A DNA stretch of 64,000 nucleotides from an uncultured Sphingobacteriaceae bacterium (GTDB lineage: Bacteria > Bacteroidota > Bacteroidia > Sphingobacteriales > Sphingobacteriaceae). Of this stretch, positions 36,556 to 46,446 are shown piece by piece. The position numbers were made by a program, and so were the translations under genes. The notes below the pieces were generated by a model. That model was given only the letters and a program-made list of their open reading frames with translations. It was not told the DNA's origin and did not search any database. The stretch is from assembly GCA_946480915.1 (NCBI GenBank), contig CAMLLO010000009.1:62001-126000 (forward strand), read 5' to 3'. Positions within the stretch are counted from its first letter, which is position 1. Every line of letters starts with the position of its first letter.

Positions 36556-37059
36556 TTATTTAGATGACTGATAAACTTTTTCCAGTTCCGGATAGCTGAA
36601 CTCTCTTTCGTAGAACTTGCGTAAGTTATTTCTAGTATTATAAATTAAGGTTGCTGGCAAAGCACCAGACCACTCTTTACTTATTCGGTCTATGTACTCT
36701 TGCTCGTTGGTTTCATTCAATAAAAAAACCTCGTTTTGTAACTTGTTTCGCCTGACAAACGGTATCACAACTTTTTCAAGCTTCGATTTTAAATCCAGAC
36801 TCACCAATATTACCTTTAGCGGCTGATCTTTATGCTCCAACTGTAGCCTCTCGAAATGAGGCAGTTCTGCTATACATGGAGCACACCATGTAGCCCAAAA
36901 GTTGACCACATAAATAGTATCGCCTCCATTTTTAACCCGGTTTTCTAATTGATTTATTGTTAACTTACTGACTACCTGCGCGTTTACTGATCCGAAAAAA
37001 AACACAAAAGCTAGTAGAAAAAGTGTATTCTTATATCTTTTTAGTATTTCTGGTATCAT
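36556..37059 (-). CDS. TlpA-like periplasmic thioredoxin
   Basis: About 167 residues from ATG 37059, chosen because it opens on a signal peptide (LFLLAFVFFFGSVNAQ). A longer frame to 37203 would run into the divergent M28 peptidase gene. Active site WATWCAPCIAEL is the classical TlpA/thioredoxin WCxxC. Probably a periplasmic disulfide reductase. First gene of a two-gene redox unit; its promoter would lie in the short gap shared with the divergent peptidase gene. Confidence 0.87.
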   Translation of the reverse strand: MIPEILKRYKNTLFLLAFVFFFGSVNAQVVSKLTINQLENRVKNGGDTIYVVNFWATWCAPCIAELPHFERLQLEHKDQPLKVILVSLDLKSKLEKVVIPFVRRNKLQNEVFLLNETNEQEYIDRISKEWSGALPATLIYNTRNNLRKFYEREFSYPELEKVYQSSK

Positions 37060-37184
37060 ATTCAAAGCTAAACTATCTTTACTTAAGGTAGAACTTACAA
37101 TTGTAAATTTGTTATTATAAAAAGAACTGGTAGTATGTGCGAACGGCATCTTATTAAAATACAATCTTGTTATCATTGAAAACC

Positions 37185-38102
37185 ATGAGATCATTTGCAT
37201 CATTTTTTCTAGTCGCTTTCATCCTTACGGGATGCTCAAAAGCCATTAAACCTCAGCAATTGTTTAAAGATGTGCAGGAACTATCTGCCGACAAATATAA
37301 AGGCAGAAAAACCGGAACAGCTGAAAATAAACTGGCAGCAGACTATATACTGGAACGATTTAAAGAAATCGGGTTAGGTGCTTTTAATACCGAATATAAA
37401 AAGCCTTTCAGCTTTAAAGAAAGTTCGGGTAAAACCATACAAGGCACTAACCTTATCGGGTACATTCCTGGTAAGAAACAGGATGCGATAGTAATCTCTG
37501 CTCATTATGATCATATCGGCGTTATCAACGGTCAAATATACAATGGTGCTGATGACAATGCCTCTGGAGTTGGCGGGCTGCTCTTTATTGCAAAATACTT
37601 TGCAAAAAATCAGCCTGAGCACACCCTGATTTTTGCGGCATTTGACGCAGAAGAATCGGGTTTGCAGGGAGCAAAAGCGTTTATAGCAAATCCTCCGGTA
37701 GAATTTGACTGTATAAAATTAGATGTAAATATGGATATGATCAGTCGCAGTGATAGCAACACATTGTATGTAGCGGGCACCTGGCACTATCCTTTGCTAA
37801 AGGCTCATGTAAATAATGCCAACCCCGAAATAAAACTACTTTTTGGACACGATGACCCTAAATTGGGTAAAGATGACTGGACGAATCAAAGTGATCAGGG
37901 TGCATTTCACGCCAGGAAAATACCTTTTTTATATTTTGGAGTTGAAGATCATGCAGACTATCATAGACCCACTGACGATTATTCGAGAATTCACAAAGAT
38001 TTTTATCAAGATGCAGTGAATTTAATTTTGGAAGTAGTTAAGAATATTGATAAAAGCGTTACGATACAACAGATATACAGGGATAAACTGATTATGCAAT
38101 AA
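37185..38102 (+). CDS. M28-family zinc metallopeptidase, lipoprotein
   Basis: 305 residues from ATG 37185, opening with a lipoprotein signal (ASFFLVAFILTGCSK). The co-catalytic zinc ligands of M28 aminopeptidases are visible: SAHYDHIG (His), NGADDNASGVG (Asp), DAEESGLQG (Glu pair), NMDMIS (Asp) and DYHRPTDDY (His). An envelope-anchored aminopeptidase that releases amino acids from peptides. A terminator follows closely. Confidence 0.92.
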   Translation: MRSFASFFLVAFILTGCSKAIKPQQLFKDVQELSADKYKGRKTGTAENKLAADYILERFKEIGLGAFNTEYKKPFSFKESSGKTIQGTNLIGYIPGKKQDAIVISAHYDHIGVINGQIYNGADDNASGVGGLLFIAKYFAKNQPEHTLIFAAFDAEESGLQGAKAFIANPPVEFDCIKLDVNMDMISRSDSNTLYVAGTWHYPLLKAHVNNANPEIKLLFGHDDPKLGKDDWTNQSDQGAFHARKIPFLYFGVEDHADYHRPTDDYSRIHKDFYQDAVNLILEVVKNIDKSVTIQQIYRDKLIMQ

Positions 38103-38107
38103 AAAAC

Positions 38108-38136
38108 CAAAGCCGCTTCGTTAAAAAGCGGCTTTG
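38108..38136. terminator. Bidirectional terminator between M28 and S41 genes
   Basis: CAAAGCCGCTT / AAGCGGCTTTG, an 11-bp stem with a 7-nt loop and A-rich flanks, between convergent genes. Confidence 0.85.
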
Positions 38137-38162
38137 AATATCAGAAAAAACAAAACATCGTT

Positions 38163-39767
38163 TTATTTCAGCTTAAGCTTTTTAGGGTCTTGAATCATTC
38201 CTTTAAATTCATTATCAAGAAATAGGCTTTGGCTTGATATTACTTCTGGCTTTTGACTCATAATAGTACCGGACGACTTTACCTCAGCGGTAAATGTCCC
38301 TTTTGTGAGAAAATTGTATGCCGCCGCAAAAGAACTTTCCCTCAGGTCGCCAAAATCATAATTAACATTGTCATTATCGGCTGTTGAATTCCCAGTGGTG
38401 GGAGTTAAACCTAAATAGTATTTACCTTCACCTTTTGAATTCTGAGTTTCAAACATGCTAAAATAAACCTCGTACTTGTCTATCCGAACAGGAAAAAACC
38501 CTACCGGCTTACCATAGGTAGTTGAGCCTACGATTGTAACCGGCAAATATGGCTTCAGGCTATTGATAACCAACTCACTTGCGGAGGCTGTGCCGGATGA
38601 TACAATGAAAACCACATTTTTAACACTATTTAGAGCACCAACCTTCTGGAAATAGTTGGTATTTGCTTTCACACTATAATCTACATCAGCATAAGTTCCA
38701 GCTCGACCGTTTACACCGGTCAATGGCTGTTTTGACAAAATAGTTGCCCCTCCTTCTTGCATCAGCTTATTATAATGCTCGGTGAACATTACCTTTCCGT
38801 TGAGAGAACTCGGAATAATTCGATTCATAAGGTTTTGAGCAGTGGTTACAAACCCTCCCCCATTATACCTTAAATCCAAAATTACATCAGTTACTCCTTG
38901 TTGAACAAACTTGGAAAAAATTCTATCAAATTCAGGGTAAGAATTATTGTCTTCCGAAAATCGCGCGTAAGCGATATACCCGATTTTTTTCGACCCGGAC
39001 GTATACACGGAGTCTTTATAGATCGGACTGCTTTTATAAACAGCCGTAGTGAGATTCCTGTCGTAAGAGACGTTCTCTATAGTGGTACCAGAAATTCTTA
39101 TTGAAGAGCTATTAAATAAAGCACTGTTTATTTCATTTATTTCAGTATCGTAATTAGTTCCAAAGCTTTTATTATTGATTTTTGTGATTTTATCTCCTCG
39201 CTTAAAACCTGCTATGGCAGCGGGCGAGCCTGGATAAATTGCCTTGATGGATAAAGTATATGAAGTTCTTTGACCGTAGATGCCAAGCAATAATCCGAAA
39301 TCACTTCCATTTCCCTTTAAATCAACTGAACTCTTTTTTTCGGGGACATAAGCAACAGGATTTTGTTGGGTGATATCTGATATATAAGAGTACTTAGGCT
39401 CATATGTATCAGCCCCGTTTGCATCCGCCTGGAATTCGTAAGGTTTGTTGGTTAAAGGATTGATGCCAAAGCGGGTAATTGCATAAAGTTCTGAATCGAA
39501 ACTCGGATAATCCCGCGGTTTAAATGTATCATAATTCGGCACAAGGTCCCACCATAAATAAATCTGACGGGCATATAAAAAAATCGAATCTTTAGTGAGT
39601 TGATCTCTTGTTCCTGTAGCCGGAGCCACATCCGCAGGAGTTTTAGTTTCTGTCTGAACGGGAGCATCTTCAGCGGGATCATTTTTTTTACATCCGCTTG
39701 CCAAATTAACCAAGAGGGCTATAAACAAGAACAATGAAACAGCTTTCGAGTTATATGACGATTTCAT
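38163..39767 (-). CDS. S41-family C-terminal processing peptidase-like lipoprotein (copy 1)
   Basis: About 534 residues from ATG 39767, which gives a clean lipoprotein signal (LFIALLVNLASGCKKND); a frame start at 39794 is less likely. Then an Asp/Ala/Thr/Pro-rich linker, an N-terminal helical part with YARQIYLWWDLVP, a PDZ domain (about 180-260) with GSPAAIAGFKRGDKI, and an S41 catalytic domain with Ser in VSSGTASASELV and Lys in STTYGKPVGFF. It has a related neighbour at 39902. Envelope-anchored serine protease; target unknown. Confidence 0.88.
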   Translation of the reverse strand: MKSSYNSKAVSLFLFIALLVNLASGCKKNDPAEDAPVQTETKTPADVAPATGTRDQLTKDSIFLYARQIYLWWDLVPNYDTFKPRDYPSFDSELYAITRFGINPLTNKPYEFQADANGADTYEPKYSYISDITQQNPVAYVPEKKSSVDLKGNGSDFGLLLGIYGQRTSYTLSIKAIYPGSPAAIAGFKRGDKITKINNKSFGTNYDTEINEINSALFNSSSIRISGTTIENVSYDRNLTTAVYKSSPIYKDSVYTSGSKKIGYIAYARFSEDNNSYPEFDRIFSKFVQQGVTDVILDLRYNGGGFVTTAQNLMNRIIPSSLNGKVMFTEHYNKLMQEGGATILSKQPLTGVNGRAGTYADVDYSVKANTNYFQKVGALNSVKNVVFIVSSGTASASELVINSLKPYLPVTIVGSTTYGKPVGFFPVRIDKYEVYFSMFETQNSKGEGKYYLGLTPTTGNSTADNDNVNYDFGDLRESSFAAAYNFLTKGTFTAEVKSSGTIMSQKPEVISSQSLFLDNEFKGMIQDPKKLKLK

Positions 39768-39901
39768 ATGTAAAAGGCAGTTTATTTTAATCATTGAATA
39801 GATATATATACGAAAAGCATTAACGTGTAGTTTACTCTCCGATTATCTAATTCTATAAATTATTCCCTTCAAGATAAATATATGGCTTTTTGCCGACAAT
39901 T

Positions 39902-41296
39902 CTATTGCTTCTGTAAGTGCCTTATGAATGGCGGCATTCGGGAAGGTCTGTTTTCGATAGTAACCGAGGGCAAATGATCGGCAATCCCACTATTCAGCTC
40001 GCTTACATGTTGTATTTCTGAGGCACTGACAGAGGAAATCTTATCAGGGGCTATCGCAGAAAAGCTGTTGTTTGTAAAATAATATAAAGCTTCTTTTAAG
40101 TTCGCTTCTTGTTGATCTCCGAAATCGTGTATCAAGTCATCGGCCACATTTTTATCAACCGGAAAGCCTCCATAAAAATCCGCGTTACCTACACTATTTA
40201 CCGTCTTAAAAGATACCGGAAAGATATTGTATTGAAAAACCGGGATTGGGAAAAATCCTACAGGCTTGCCATAAGTTCTCGTTTCACCAATTAACTTAAC
40301 ATTCATTACAGGACTTAAATTATTAATCAGCAACTCGCTCGCGGATGCTGATGAAGGTGAAACAATAAAGACAATCCGGGTTAAATCGAGATTTCCCACC
40401 TTGTAAAACTTAAAGGATTCGTTCCAGGAAGTATATTTCTTATTGAAAACATAGGTATACATCACTTTTTGCCCTCGCCCCACGGATTTAGGAGCCAGCA
40501 TATTTGCCAAAGTATCTTGTGTTGAAACAAAGCCACCCCGGTTGTAACGAAGGTCGACAATTACTTCATTTACACCTTGATTCTGAAAGTCACTTATGGT
40601 ATTCACTAACTCGGCCACTGAAATTGCTTCAGAAAATTCGTTAAAAACGACATATCCAATTTTCCTGTCTCCTCTTAAATAAACATTGGAATATAACACG
40701 GTATTAAGGGTATAAGTTGTTTTTTGAAGAGAAAACACTTCAACTGTACCATCGGGTTTAATAAATTCAAATTGGGCCGACTCTGGGTCTCCGAAGAAAA
40801 TATCATTGATATAATCAATATCTGCCGCAATGCTGCGGTTGATTATTTTACCATTAATTTTGTTCACCCGCCAGCTCCTCTTCACTCCCTTTAAACCAGC
40901 AGACGAATTAGCATATACATAGCTAACCCGAATTTCCGTATTGCTTCCGGGAACAAATTTTACCATGAAGCCAAAATCTGTAGAAGAGCCTTGTTGACTC
41001 TGCTGGGTTTCTTCTTTGGTTTCGGCAAAACTCCATTTATCAAGTGGCTGATAAGATCTTACCCTCGCCACTACATCATAAATATCGGGCGAGTTTCTGG
41101 GTTTAAAACTTGAAACCGATGGAAGGCGTTCCGTCCATAAATAAATATCTTTTGTTTTTAAATATGCAGAATCTAAAACATTCGATTCAACTTCGTAATC
41201 TTTATTCTTTTTACATCCTGTAAAGGAAATGGAAAGGAACGTAAAACTGAAAAGCAAAAATTGAAGCAAGGGCTTAGATCTAAGGTTTCGATACAT
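39902..41296 (-). CDS. S41-family peptidase-like lipoprotein (copy 2)
   Basis: 464 residues with a lipoprotein signal (LLFSFTFLSISFTGCKK), the shared KTKDIYLWTERLPS element, a shorter PDZ-like part (about 125-200) and the S41 core with VSPSSASASELLINN (Ser) and TRTYGKPVGFFP (Lys). It is a diverged tandem duplicate of the neighbour at 38163, about 135 bp away and in the same direction. A Ser/Pro-rich tail extends beyond the catalytic domain. Confidence 0.87.
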   Translation of the reverse strand: MYRNLRSKPLLQFLLFSFTFLSISFTGCKKNKDYEVESNVLDSAYLKTKDIYLWTERLPSVSSFKPRNSPDIYDVVARVRSYQPLDKWSFAETKEETQQSQQGSSTDFGFMVKFVPGSNTEIRVSYVYANSSAGLKGVKRSWRVNKINGKIINRSIAADIDYINDIFFGDPESAQFEFIKPDGTVEVFSLQKTTYTLNTVLYSNVYLRGDRKIGYVVFNEFSEAISVAELVNTISDFQNQGVNEVIVDLRYNRGGFVSTQDTLANMLAPKSVGRGQKVMYTYVFNKKYTSWNESFKFYKVGNLDLTRIVFIVSPSSASASELLINNLSPVMNVKLIGETRTYGKPVGFFPIPVFQYNIFPVSFKTVNSVGNADFYGGFPVDKNVADDLIHDFGDQQEANLKEALYYFTNNSFSAIAPDKISSVSASEIQHVSELNSGIADHLPSVTIENRPSRMPPFIRHLQKQ

Positions 41297-41325
41297 CGTG
41301 TGGTTTATAAGCTTTATAACAAATA

Positions 41326-41943
41326 TTACAAAAATAAGTCGGAAACCTGTATGTACTCAATAGCTGCAGCTTCAGCGAATTTTGAATCCAAGTCAGAAGC
41401 CCCGACTATAACAAGATCGGCCGCTGCTAATTTGTTGTGGTCCATCAAGAAACGGAGCACATCCGGATCTGGCTTAGGCTTTATCTCGTCAGCAAAATAA
41501 ACCTTCAGAAACTCTTCCAGACCGTGCCATTCGATCTGCTTAATTTTATTCAATTGCTGCAAAGGATTGCCGGCAGTAACAATAAAAATTTGCTTCCGAT
41601 CTACTACAATCTCCTGCAGAAAACTTAAAATATTTTGGAACAAAAGAAGTTTAAGCGGCAAATGGCCTTCACGTTTCAAGCGCTCAAAATTTTCTTTATA
41701 CTTTTCATCAAAGCCATAAACCTCCTTTGCCTTATCAAAAATCCTATCCGGCCCGTGCTTCTCGTAAACTTTTTTCATAAACTGGATCACATCATTCGCC
41801 GGCGGAAATCCCTCATGAAATTCCAAAAAATTAGCAAACAGATAGTATACCTGCAGATCATAGTCTTTTACAGGGAACAGAACATCGTCAAGTTCAAAAA
41901 TAACGGCCTTTTTTCTACCAATTAAATCTGAGTAGCTCTCCAT
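41326..41943 (-). CDS. HAD-fold protein with Glu replacing the nucleophilic Asp
   Basis: 205 residues, HAD-like hydrolase fold: motif I reads VIFELDDVLFP, so the first catalytic Asp is E17 while D19 is kept; motif II IFIVTAGNP; motif III lysine in EIKPKPDPDVL; motif IV VGASDLDSKFAEAA. HAD phosphatases form a phospho-Asp at the first position, so Glu would probably block ordinary turnover. The start overlaps the previous stop by one base (TAATG), indicating translational coupling in a lolD-like/41943/41326 unit. Confidence 0.8.
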   Translation of the reverse strand: MESYSDLIGRKKAVIFELDDVLFPVKDYDLQVYYLFANFLEFHEGFPPANDVIQFMKKVYEKHGPDRIFDKAKEVYGFDEKYKENFERLKREGHLPLKLLLFQNILSFLQEIVVDRKQIFIVTAGNPLQQLNKIKQIEWHGLEEFLKVYFADEIKPKPDPDVLRFLMDHNKLAAADLVIVGASDLDSKFAEAAAIEYIQVSDLFL

Positions 41944-42389
41944 TAATTAACAGTAAATAGTTGAAAATCAAACGACAAATCATCTTTCAAGAAAATACCC
42001 CGATCAGGAAGTCCGTCCTGATCAGTATTATCCTTTATTATAAGTTTGCCTTTCAGGCCTTTATTCAAGAGAGGGAGAATTTCCGATTTATCCGGGACCA
42101 TCAATTTTATTCCATACTCATCAAATAGTTGCCTGGCTTCTGCAAGGGCAATAACTTCCGAGCTTCGCAGGGGATAAACTTTTTCAATATTATTATCCAG
42201 GCAAATAGTTAAAAGCAAATGCGCAAAAGATGGAGAATCGCCGGAAGGAATTTTAAGAAATTTTTTATCCTTAAGTGTAACCTGGGGCAATTCTTCGTAA
42301 TCGGCCAGGTAGATGCTATCATCGGTGTTCAATAAACGTTGTAATTGATATGCTTGCGCGGCAGCCGCGGCAGTAATTAAAATATTCAA
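41943..42389 (-). CDS. Pre-ATP-grasp-like protein of unknown function
   Basis: 148 residues. [31 protein letters not shown] and [19 protein letters not shown] look like the N-terminal pre-ATP-grasp domain of CarB/PylC-type ligases, but no ATP-grasp domain follows. The start is TTG at 42389, overlapping the stop of the LolD-like gene by 4 bp; an unusual start codon supported by the tight coupling. Function unknown. Confidence 0.65.
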   Translation of the reverse strand: MNILITAAAAAQAYQLQRLLNTDDSIYLADYEELPQVTLKDKKFLKIPSGDSPSFAHLLLTICLDNNIEKVYPLRSSEVIALAEARQLFDEYGIKLMVPDKSEILPLLNKGLKGKLIIKDNTDQDGLPDRGIFLKDDLSFDFQLFTVN

Positions 42390-43048
42390 TCTGTAGAATC
42401 TATGATTTGTCCGTCTTTCATTGTTACTTTTCGGTCGGCCATTGCGGCTAATTCTTCATTATGAGTTACGATAATGAATGTTTGAGAAAACTCATCTCTT
42501 AAATCCCTGAAAAGGGAATGCAGACTTTGAGCATTGTGAGAATCTAAATTACCTGAGGGTTCATCGGCCAGAATAACTGAGGGATTATTTACAAGCGCCC
42601 GGGCCACCGCCACACGCTGCTGCTCGCCTCCAGAAAGTTCGTTCGGTTTATGCCCCGCTCTGTGTTCCAAACCCAGCATCCTGAGTAATTCCATTGCCCT
42701 TGCTTCGGCTTCTTTTTTACTTTTTTTGGCAATAAATGCGGGAATACAAACATTTTCGAGAGCTGTAAACTCGGGCAATAAGTGATGGAACTGGAAGATA
42801 AAACCGATGTGTTTATTCCTGAAAGCGCTTAAACCAGAAGCTGATAATTTTGCAATATTAGTTCCGTTAATAATCACCTCGCCTTTATCGGCCTTGTCCA
42901 AAGTACCTACAATATGAAGCAATGTACTTTTACCGGCTCCCGAGGCACCAACAATCGTCACAATTTCGCCTTTTTTGACACTAAAATCGACTCCCTTCAG
43001 AATTTCAAGATCTCTGTATGATTTATGTATTCCTTTAGCCTGCAGCAT
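42386..43048 (-). CDS. lolD: ABC transporter ATP-binding protein, LolD-like
   Basis: 220 residues with Walker [11 protein letters not shown]-loop [10 protein letters not shown], signature [13 protein letters not shown], Walker [13 protein letters not shown] and the switch His of VTHNEE. The [14 protein letters not shown] stretch is typical of LolD, the ATPase that drives release of lipoproteins from the inner membrane. The matching LolC/E permease is not adjacent. First gene of a three-gene overlapping unit. Confidence 0.82.
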   Translation of the reverse strand: MLQAKGIHKSYRDLEILKGVDFSVKKGEIVTIVGASGAGKSTLLHIVGTLDKADKGEVIINGTNIAKLSASGLSAFRNKHIGFIFQFHHLLPEFTALENVCIPAFIAKKSKKEAEARAMELLRMLGLEHRAGHKPNELSGGEQQRVAVARALVNNPSVILADEPSGNLDSHNAQSLHSLFRDLRDEFSQTFIIVTHNEELAAMADRKVTMKDGQIIDSTD

Positions 43049-43061
43049 AAGGCGAAGATAG

Positions 43062-43130
43062 AGGTTAAAGGTGAAAGGTGAAAGAGGTGAAATGAAAGGC
43101 TAAAGGTAAAAGGTTTGAAGGTGGAAAGCT
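43062..43130. repeat. Purine-rich degenerate repeat, AAAGGTGAAAGG type
   Basis: Imperfect reiteration of AAAGGTGAAAGG / AAAGGTTGAAGG words over about 70 bp in the gap between the LolD-like gene and sucC. The rest of that 270-bp gap shows nothing else recognisable. Confidence 0.55.
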
Positions 43131-43318
43131 TACAGGGAAATCTGAGCATCTGTAAAAATCCAGGTGACGAAAGATGGGGGGCGTAAGAGGCTTCGGAGGG
43201 AAAATTATAGCATTAGCCAGAAAAATTCAGAAATTCATCGATAAAAGCTGCAATTTTTTGATATTTTTTTAAATAATAGATGCAAAATGGTAGTTTTACG
43301 ACGAAAAATTTTCAAATC

Positions 43319-44512
43319 ATGAATATTCACGAATACCAAGGTAAAGCCATACTAAAAAGTTTCGGTGTAAGAGTGCAGGAAGGCATCGTTGCTGACACAC
43401 CTGAACAAGCCGTAGAAGCAGCAAAAAAGCTAAAACAAGAGTACAATTCTGATTGGGTTGTAGTAAAAGCGCAAATTCATGCCGGTGGTCGCGGTAAGGG
43501 CGGCGGTGTTAAGCTGGCTAAGAATCTGGACGAAGTAAAAGAGAGAGCAAGCCAGATTATTGGCATGCAACTAGTTACTCCACAAACAGGACCTGAAGGT
43601 AAAAAAGTTAGTAAAGTACTTATTGCTCAAGATGTTTACTACCCTGGAGAAAGTGAAACAAAAGAATTTTATGTAAGTGTATTGCTTGACCGTGCAAAAG
43701 GCCGCAATATTGTAATGTATTCTACCGAAGGTGGTATGGATATTGAAGAAGTTGCTGAACACACTCCTCATTTAATTTTCAAAGAAGAGATCGATCCTAA
43801 GGTTGGACTTCAAGGATTCCAGGCTCGTAAGATAGCTTTCAATTTAGGTCTTAGCGGCGACGCGTTTAAAGACATGACTAAATTCATTGCTGCCTTATAT
43901 AAAGCATACGAACATACAGATTCGTCAATGTTCGAAATCAACCCGGTTTTAAAAACTTCTGATAACAAAATATTAGCAGTTGATGCAAAAGTAAATCTTG
44001 ATGATAATGGTTTATTCCGTCACCCGGATTATGCTGCTTTACGCGATGTTGCTGAAGAAGATCCAATGGAAGTTGAAGCCAGCAAATCAAACCTTAACTT
44101 CGTTAAGCTTGACGGAAACGTTGGTTGCATGGTTAACGGTGCAGGTTTAGCAATGGCAACTATGGATATTATTAAACTTGCAGGTGGCGAGCCGGCAAAT
44201 TTCCTTGACGTTGGTGGAACTGCAAACGCACAAACTGTTAAAGCTGCCTTTAACATTATCCTACAAGATCCTAACGTAAAAGCGATTTTAATCAATATTT
44301 TCGGTGGTATTGTTCGTTGCGATCGTGTAGCTCAAGGTGTAATTGATGCGTATAAAGAACTTGGCGATATCCGTGTTCCTATTATTGTCAGATTACAGGG
44401 AACTAACGCTGTTGAAGCGAAAAAATTAATCGATGAGTCTGGCTTAAAAGTTTATTCAGCGATTCTTTTAAAAGAAGCTGCGGCACTTGTAACGAAAGTA
44501 CTGGAAGACTAA
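43319..44512 (+). CDS. sucC: Succinyl-CoA synthetase beta subunit
   Basis: Tricarboxylic-acid-cycle enzyme subunit that grasps the nucleotide while succinyl-CoA is converted to succinate. From ATG 43319 it has 397 residues, the usual length, beginning [17 protein letters not shown]; the upstream in-frame codons from 43280 are not needed. ATP-grasp signature pieces [41 protein letters not shown] and [10 protein letters not shown] are present. sucD is not adjacent. Codon choice is more even and GGT/AAC-rich than neighbours, as in highly expressed genes. Confidence 0.97.
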   Translation: MNIHEYQGKAILKSFGVRVQEGIVADTPEQAVEAAKKLKQEYNSDWVVVKAQIHAGGRGKGGGVKLAKNLDEVKERASQIIGMQLVTPQTGPEGKKVSKVLIAQDVYYPGESETKEFYVSVLLDRAKGRNIVMYSTEGGMDIEEVAEHTPHLIFKEEIDPKVGLQGFQARKIAFNLGLSGDAFKDMTKFIAALYKAYEHTDSSMFEINPVLKTSDNKILAVDAKVNLDDNGLFRHPDYAALRDVAEEDPMEVEASKSNLNFVKLDGNVGCMVNGAGLAMATMDIIKLAGGEPANFLDVGGTANAQTVKAAFNIILQDPNVKAILINIFGGIVRCDRVAQGVIDAYKELGDIRVPIIVRLQGTNAVEAKKLIDESGLKVYSAILLKEAAALVTKVLED

Positions 44513-44531
44513 GCTTTAAATTTAAATACTA

Positions 44532-44562
44532 AAATGCCATCACCGAAAAGGAGATGGCATTT
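44532..44562 (+). terminator. Terminator after sucC
   Basis: AAATGCCATC / GATGGCATTT, a 10-bp stem followed by a T-run of eight. Confidence 0.92.
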
Positions 44563-44610
44563 TTTTTTGACATTAGAATACATGCAAGCTGATTTATTCA
44601 TCCGATAAAA

Positions 44611-45066
44611 TCACTCCAACAACGATTGTTTCGAAGCATAAATCCAGTATAATCCATCAAACATGCTGTCCTCGAATGGATAGTAATAAATACCTTCAGG
44701 GGATTTGTATTCAGTTTTCGGCTTGCCAAAATGGGTTCCTGACTTCACCACTGCACCCTTTTTTATCTGTTTAAAAATCGGCGAATAGGCTTTCTTTCCT
44801 CTCGATTGAAAGGCCCAGTAACTTATATCAACACCAGCGGCTGGGTTTGCTTTTACATAACTAACATAGGCCTTGATTTTATTATCGGCAATAAACCGGT
44901 AATCGCCGTCTTTAGACGGAGTATAGCCCGATTTTAGCAGCAATTGTATTGCAGCACTATCGTCCAGAGAAACTATTGACTTTATAAAATTGAAATCAAC
45001 AACCTGAGCCTTAACAATCGATGCGAAGAATAAGAGCAGTGCGAAAAGTGTGTATGTCCGTTTCAT
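44611..45066 (-). CDS. Small secreted protein of unknown function
   Basis: 151 residues with a signal peptide (LFALLLFFASIVKAQ) and a compact mature part with GYTPSKDGDYRFIADNK and SPEGIYYYPFEDSMFDGLYW. No family recognised. Single gene, divergent from the NlpC/P60 lipoprotein gene across a short gap. Confidence 0.75.
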   Translation of the reverse strand: MKRTYTLFALLLFFASIVKAQVVDFNFIKSIVSLDDSAAIQLLLKSGYTPSKDGDYRFIADNKIKAYVSYVKANPAAGVDISYWAFQSRGKKAYSPIFKQIKKGAVVKSGTHFGKPKTEYKSPEGIYYYPFEDSMFDGLYWIYASKQSLLE

Positions 45067-45183
45067 ATCTTTCCTAAAATAACTCTAAAATCGGAAATAC
45101 ATTATATTAACAGACCAAAAGTTTCTCGTCATCTGTAAAAACCCCATTGTAAAACATAAAAACAACTATTCCGTTCTAATTTT

Positions 45184-45768
45184 ATGTCCATGAATAAAAT
45201 CATCTTAATGCCGGCTTTAATAATGGTCATTCTTTCATGCAGGAATGTTGATACAGAGGAGCAGCAACAAGATTTAAAGGACACTGCCGATCATACAGAG
45301 GTGTCTGTCGACACCAATGAAATAACCGAAGCCTTACCACCAAGTTCAAGCATTGATACCCGTGATGTAAATCCGGTTGAACTGACAAATTTTGCAAAAA
45401 CACTTATCGGAACTCCTTATAAATATGGCTCTATCGAACCTCAGCAAGGATTTGATTGTTCGGGATTCATCACATATGTGTTCAATCACTTTAATATTGC
45501 AGTTCCCAGAAGCTCCATAGATTTCACGAATGTAGGCACGGAAATTCAGACGAATGAGGCGAAGCCGGGTGATTTGATTTTATTTACCGGAACAGATAGC
45601 ACGATCAGAAATGTGGGTCATATGGGTATCATTGTGGAAAATGGAGATTCAACCAAATTCATCCATTCAACTTCAGGAAAAGCCTATGGTGTCACCATTA
45701 CTCCTCTTAACGAGTACTACCAGGGCCGGTTTGTGAAAATCATCAGAATATTCAATAAAAACAGCTGA
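45184..45768 (+). CDS. NlpC/P60-family lipoprotein (peptidoglycan hydrolase-like)
   Basis: 194 residues. Lipobox VILSC with C19 as lipidated residue, an acidic linker (about 22-62), then an NlpC/P60 domain with C92 (GFDCSGF), H146 (NVGHMGI) and H161 (FIHST). The full Cys-His-His triad suggests an active endopeptidase cutting D-glutamyl-diaminopimelate or similar bonds in peptidoglycan. Two ATGs (45184, 45190) are possible starts. Confidence 0.92.
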   Translation: MSMNKIILMPALIMVILSCRNVDTEEQQQDLKDTADHTEVSVDTNEITEALPPSSSIDTRDVNPVELTNFAKTLIGTPYKYGSIEPQQGFDCSGFITYVFNHFNIAVPRSSIDFTNVGTEIQTNEAKPGDLILFTGTDSTIRNVGHMGIIVENGDSTKFIHSTSGKAYGVTITPLNEYYQGRFVKIIRIFNKNS

Positions 45769-45804
45769 TTTATTTTACAATCCTCATCTTTGCGCTGATA
45801 ATTC

Positions 45805-46446
45805 ATGCAAAACATTAAAAACATCATATTCGATTATGGAAACGTGATTTTCATGATCGATTTTTTAAAAACCCAGCATTCGTTCACCGAACTGGGAATT
45901 GACAATGTCGAAACCTTCTTCGGTCATGCAGGTCACGATCCGCTTTTCAGCGAATTTGAAAAAGGCAACATAGATTCAGCTGCGTTTCGGGACGGAATTC
46001 GAAGACTAACCAAAAAGCCAAATTTGACTGATCAACAAATTGATGATACGTGGAACTCGCTTCTAATCGGGATCCCTCCAGTTAACCATCAGATTTTGTT
46101 AGAGGCTAAAAAAAAATACCGGACATTCCTGTTAAGTAATATCAACGAGATACATCTAAGTTATATCAGCAATTACCTGCAGCAGACGTATCAGATCGAA
46201 TCGAACGATGGCTTCTTTGAGAAAGTATATTATTCTCACCTAGTAAGACTCAGGAAACCGAACAGGGAAATCTTTGAATACGTGATAAACGATAGTAACC
46301 TGGATGTTTCTGAAACCCTTTTTATTGATGATAGTCCGCAACATTTAAAAACCGCACAGGAAATGGGTTTTCAAACCCACCTAATGACACGCGAGGATTC
46401 TCTGGAAAAGTTCATGTATGGCTCGGGTTTACTTTTTAAACCCTAG
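45805..46446 (+). CDS. HAD-superfamily hydrolase (subfamily IA)
   Basis: 213 residues with intact HAD motifs: IIFDYGNVIF (nucleophile Asp followed by the YGNV variant seen in YihX-like phosphatases), FLLSNINE (motif II), the Lys of LRKPNREIF and LFIDDSPQHL (motif IV). Likely a sugar- or nucleotide-phosphate phosphatase. Its end overlaps by 11 bp with the convergent membrane-protein gene. Confidence 0.88.
   Translation: MQNIKNIIFDYGNVIFMIDFLKTQHSFTELGIDNVETFFGHAGHDPLFSEFEKGNIDSAAFRDGIRRLTKKPNLTDQQIDDTWNSLLIGIPPVNHQILLEAKKKYRTFLLSNINEIHLSYISNYLQQTYQIESNDGFFEKVYYSHLVRLRKPNREIFEYVINDSNLDVSETLFIDDSPQHLKTAQEMGFQTHLMTREDSLEKFMYGSGLLFKP

Noticed and set aside
37060..37203. 48-residue N-terminal extension of the TlpA-like protein
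   Set aside because: It overlaps the divergent M28 gene start and precedes a proper signal peptide.
41937..41950. Frameshift between the HAD and pre-ATP-grasp genes
   Set aside because: The TAATG arrangement is a normal coupled stop/start, and both products are complete in their own frames.
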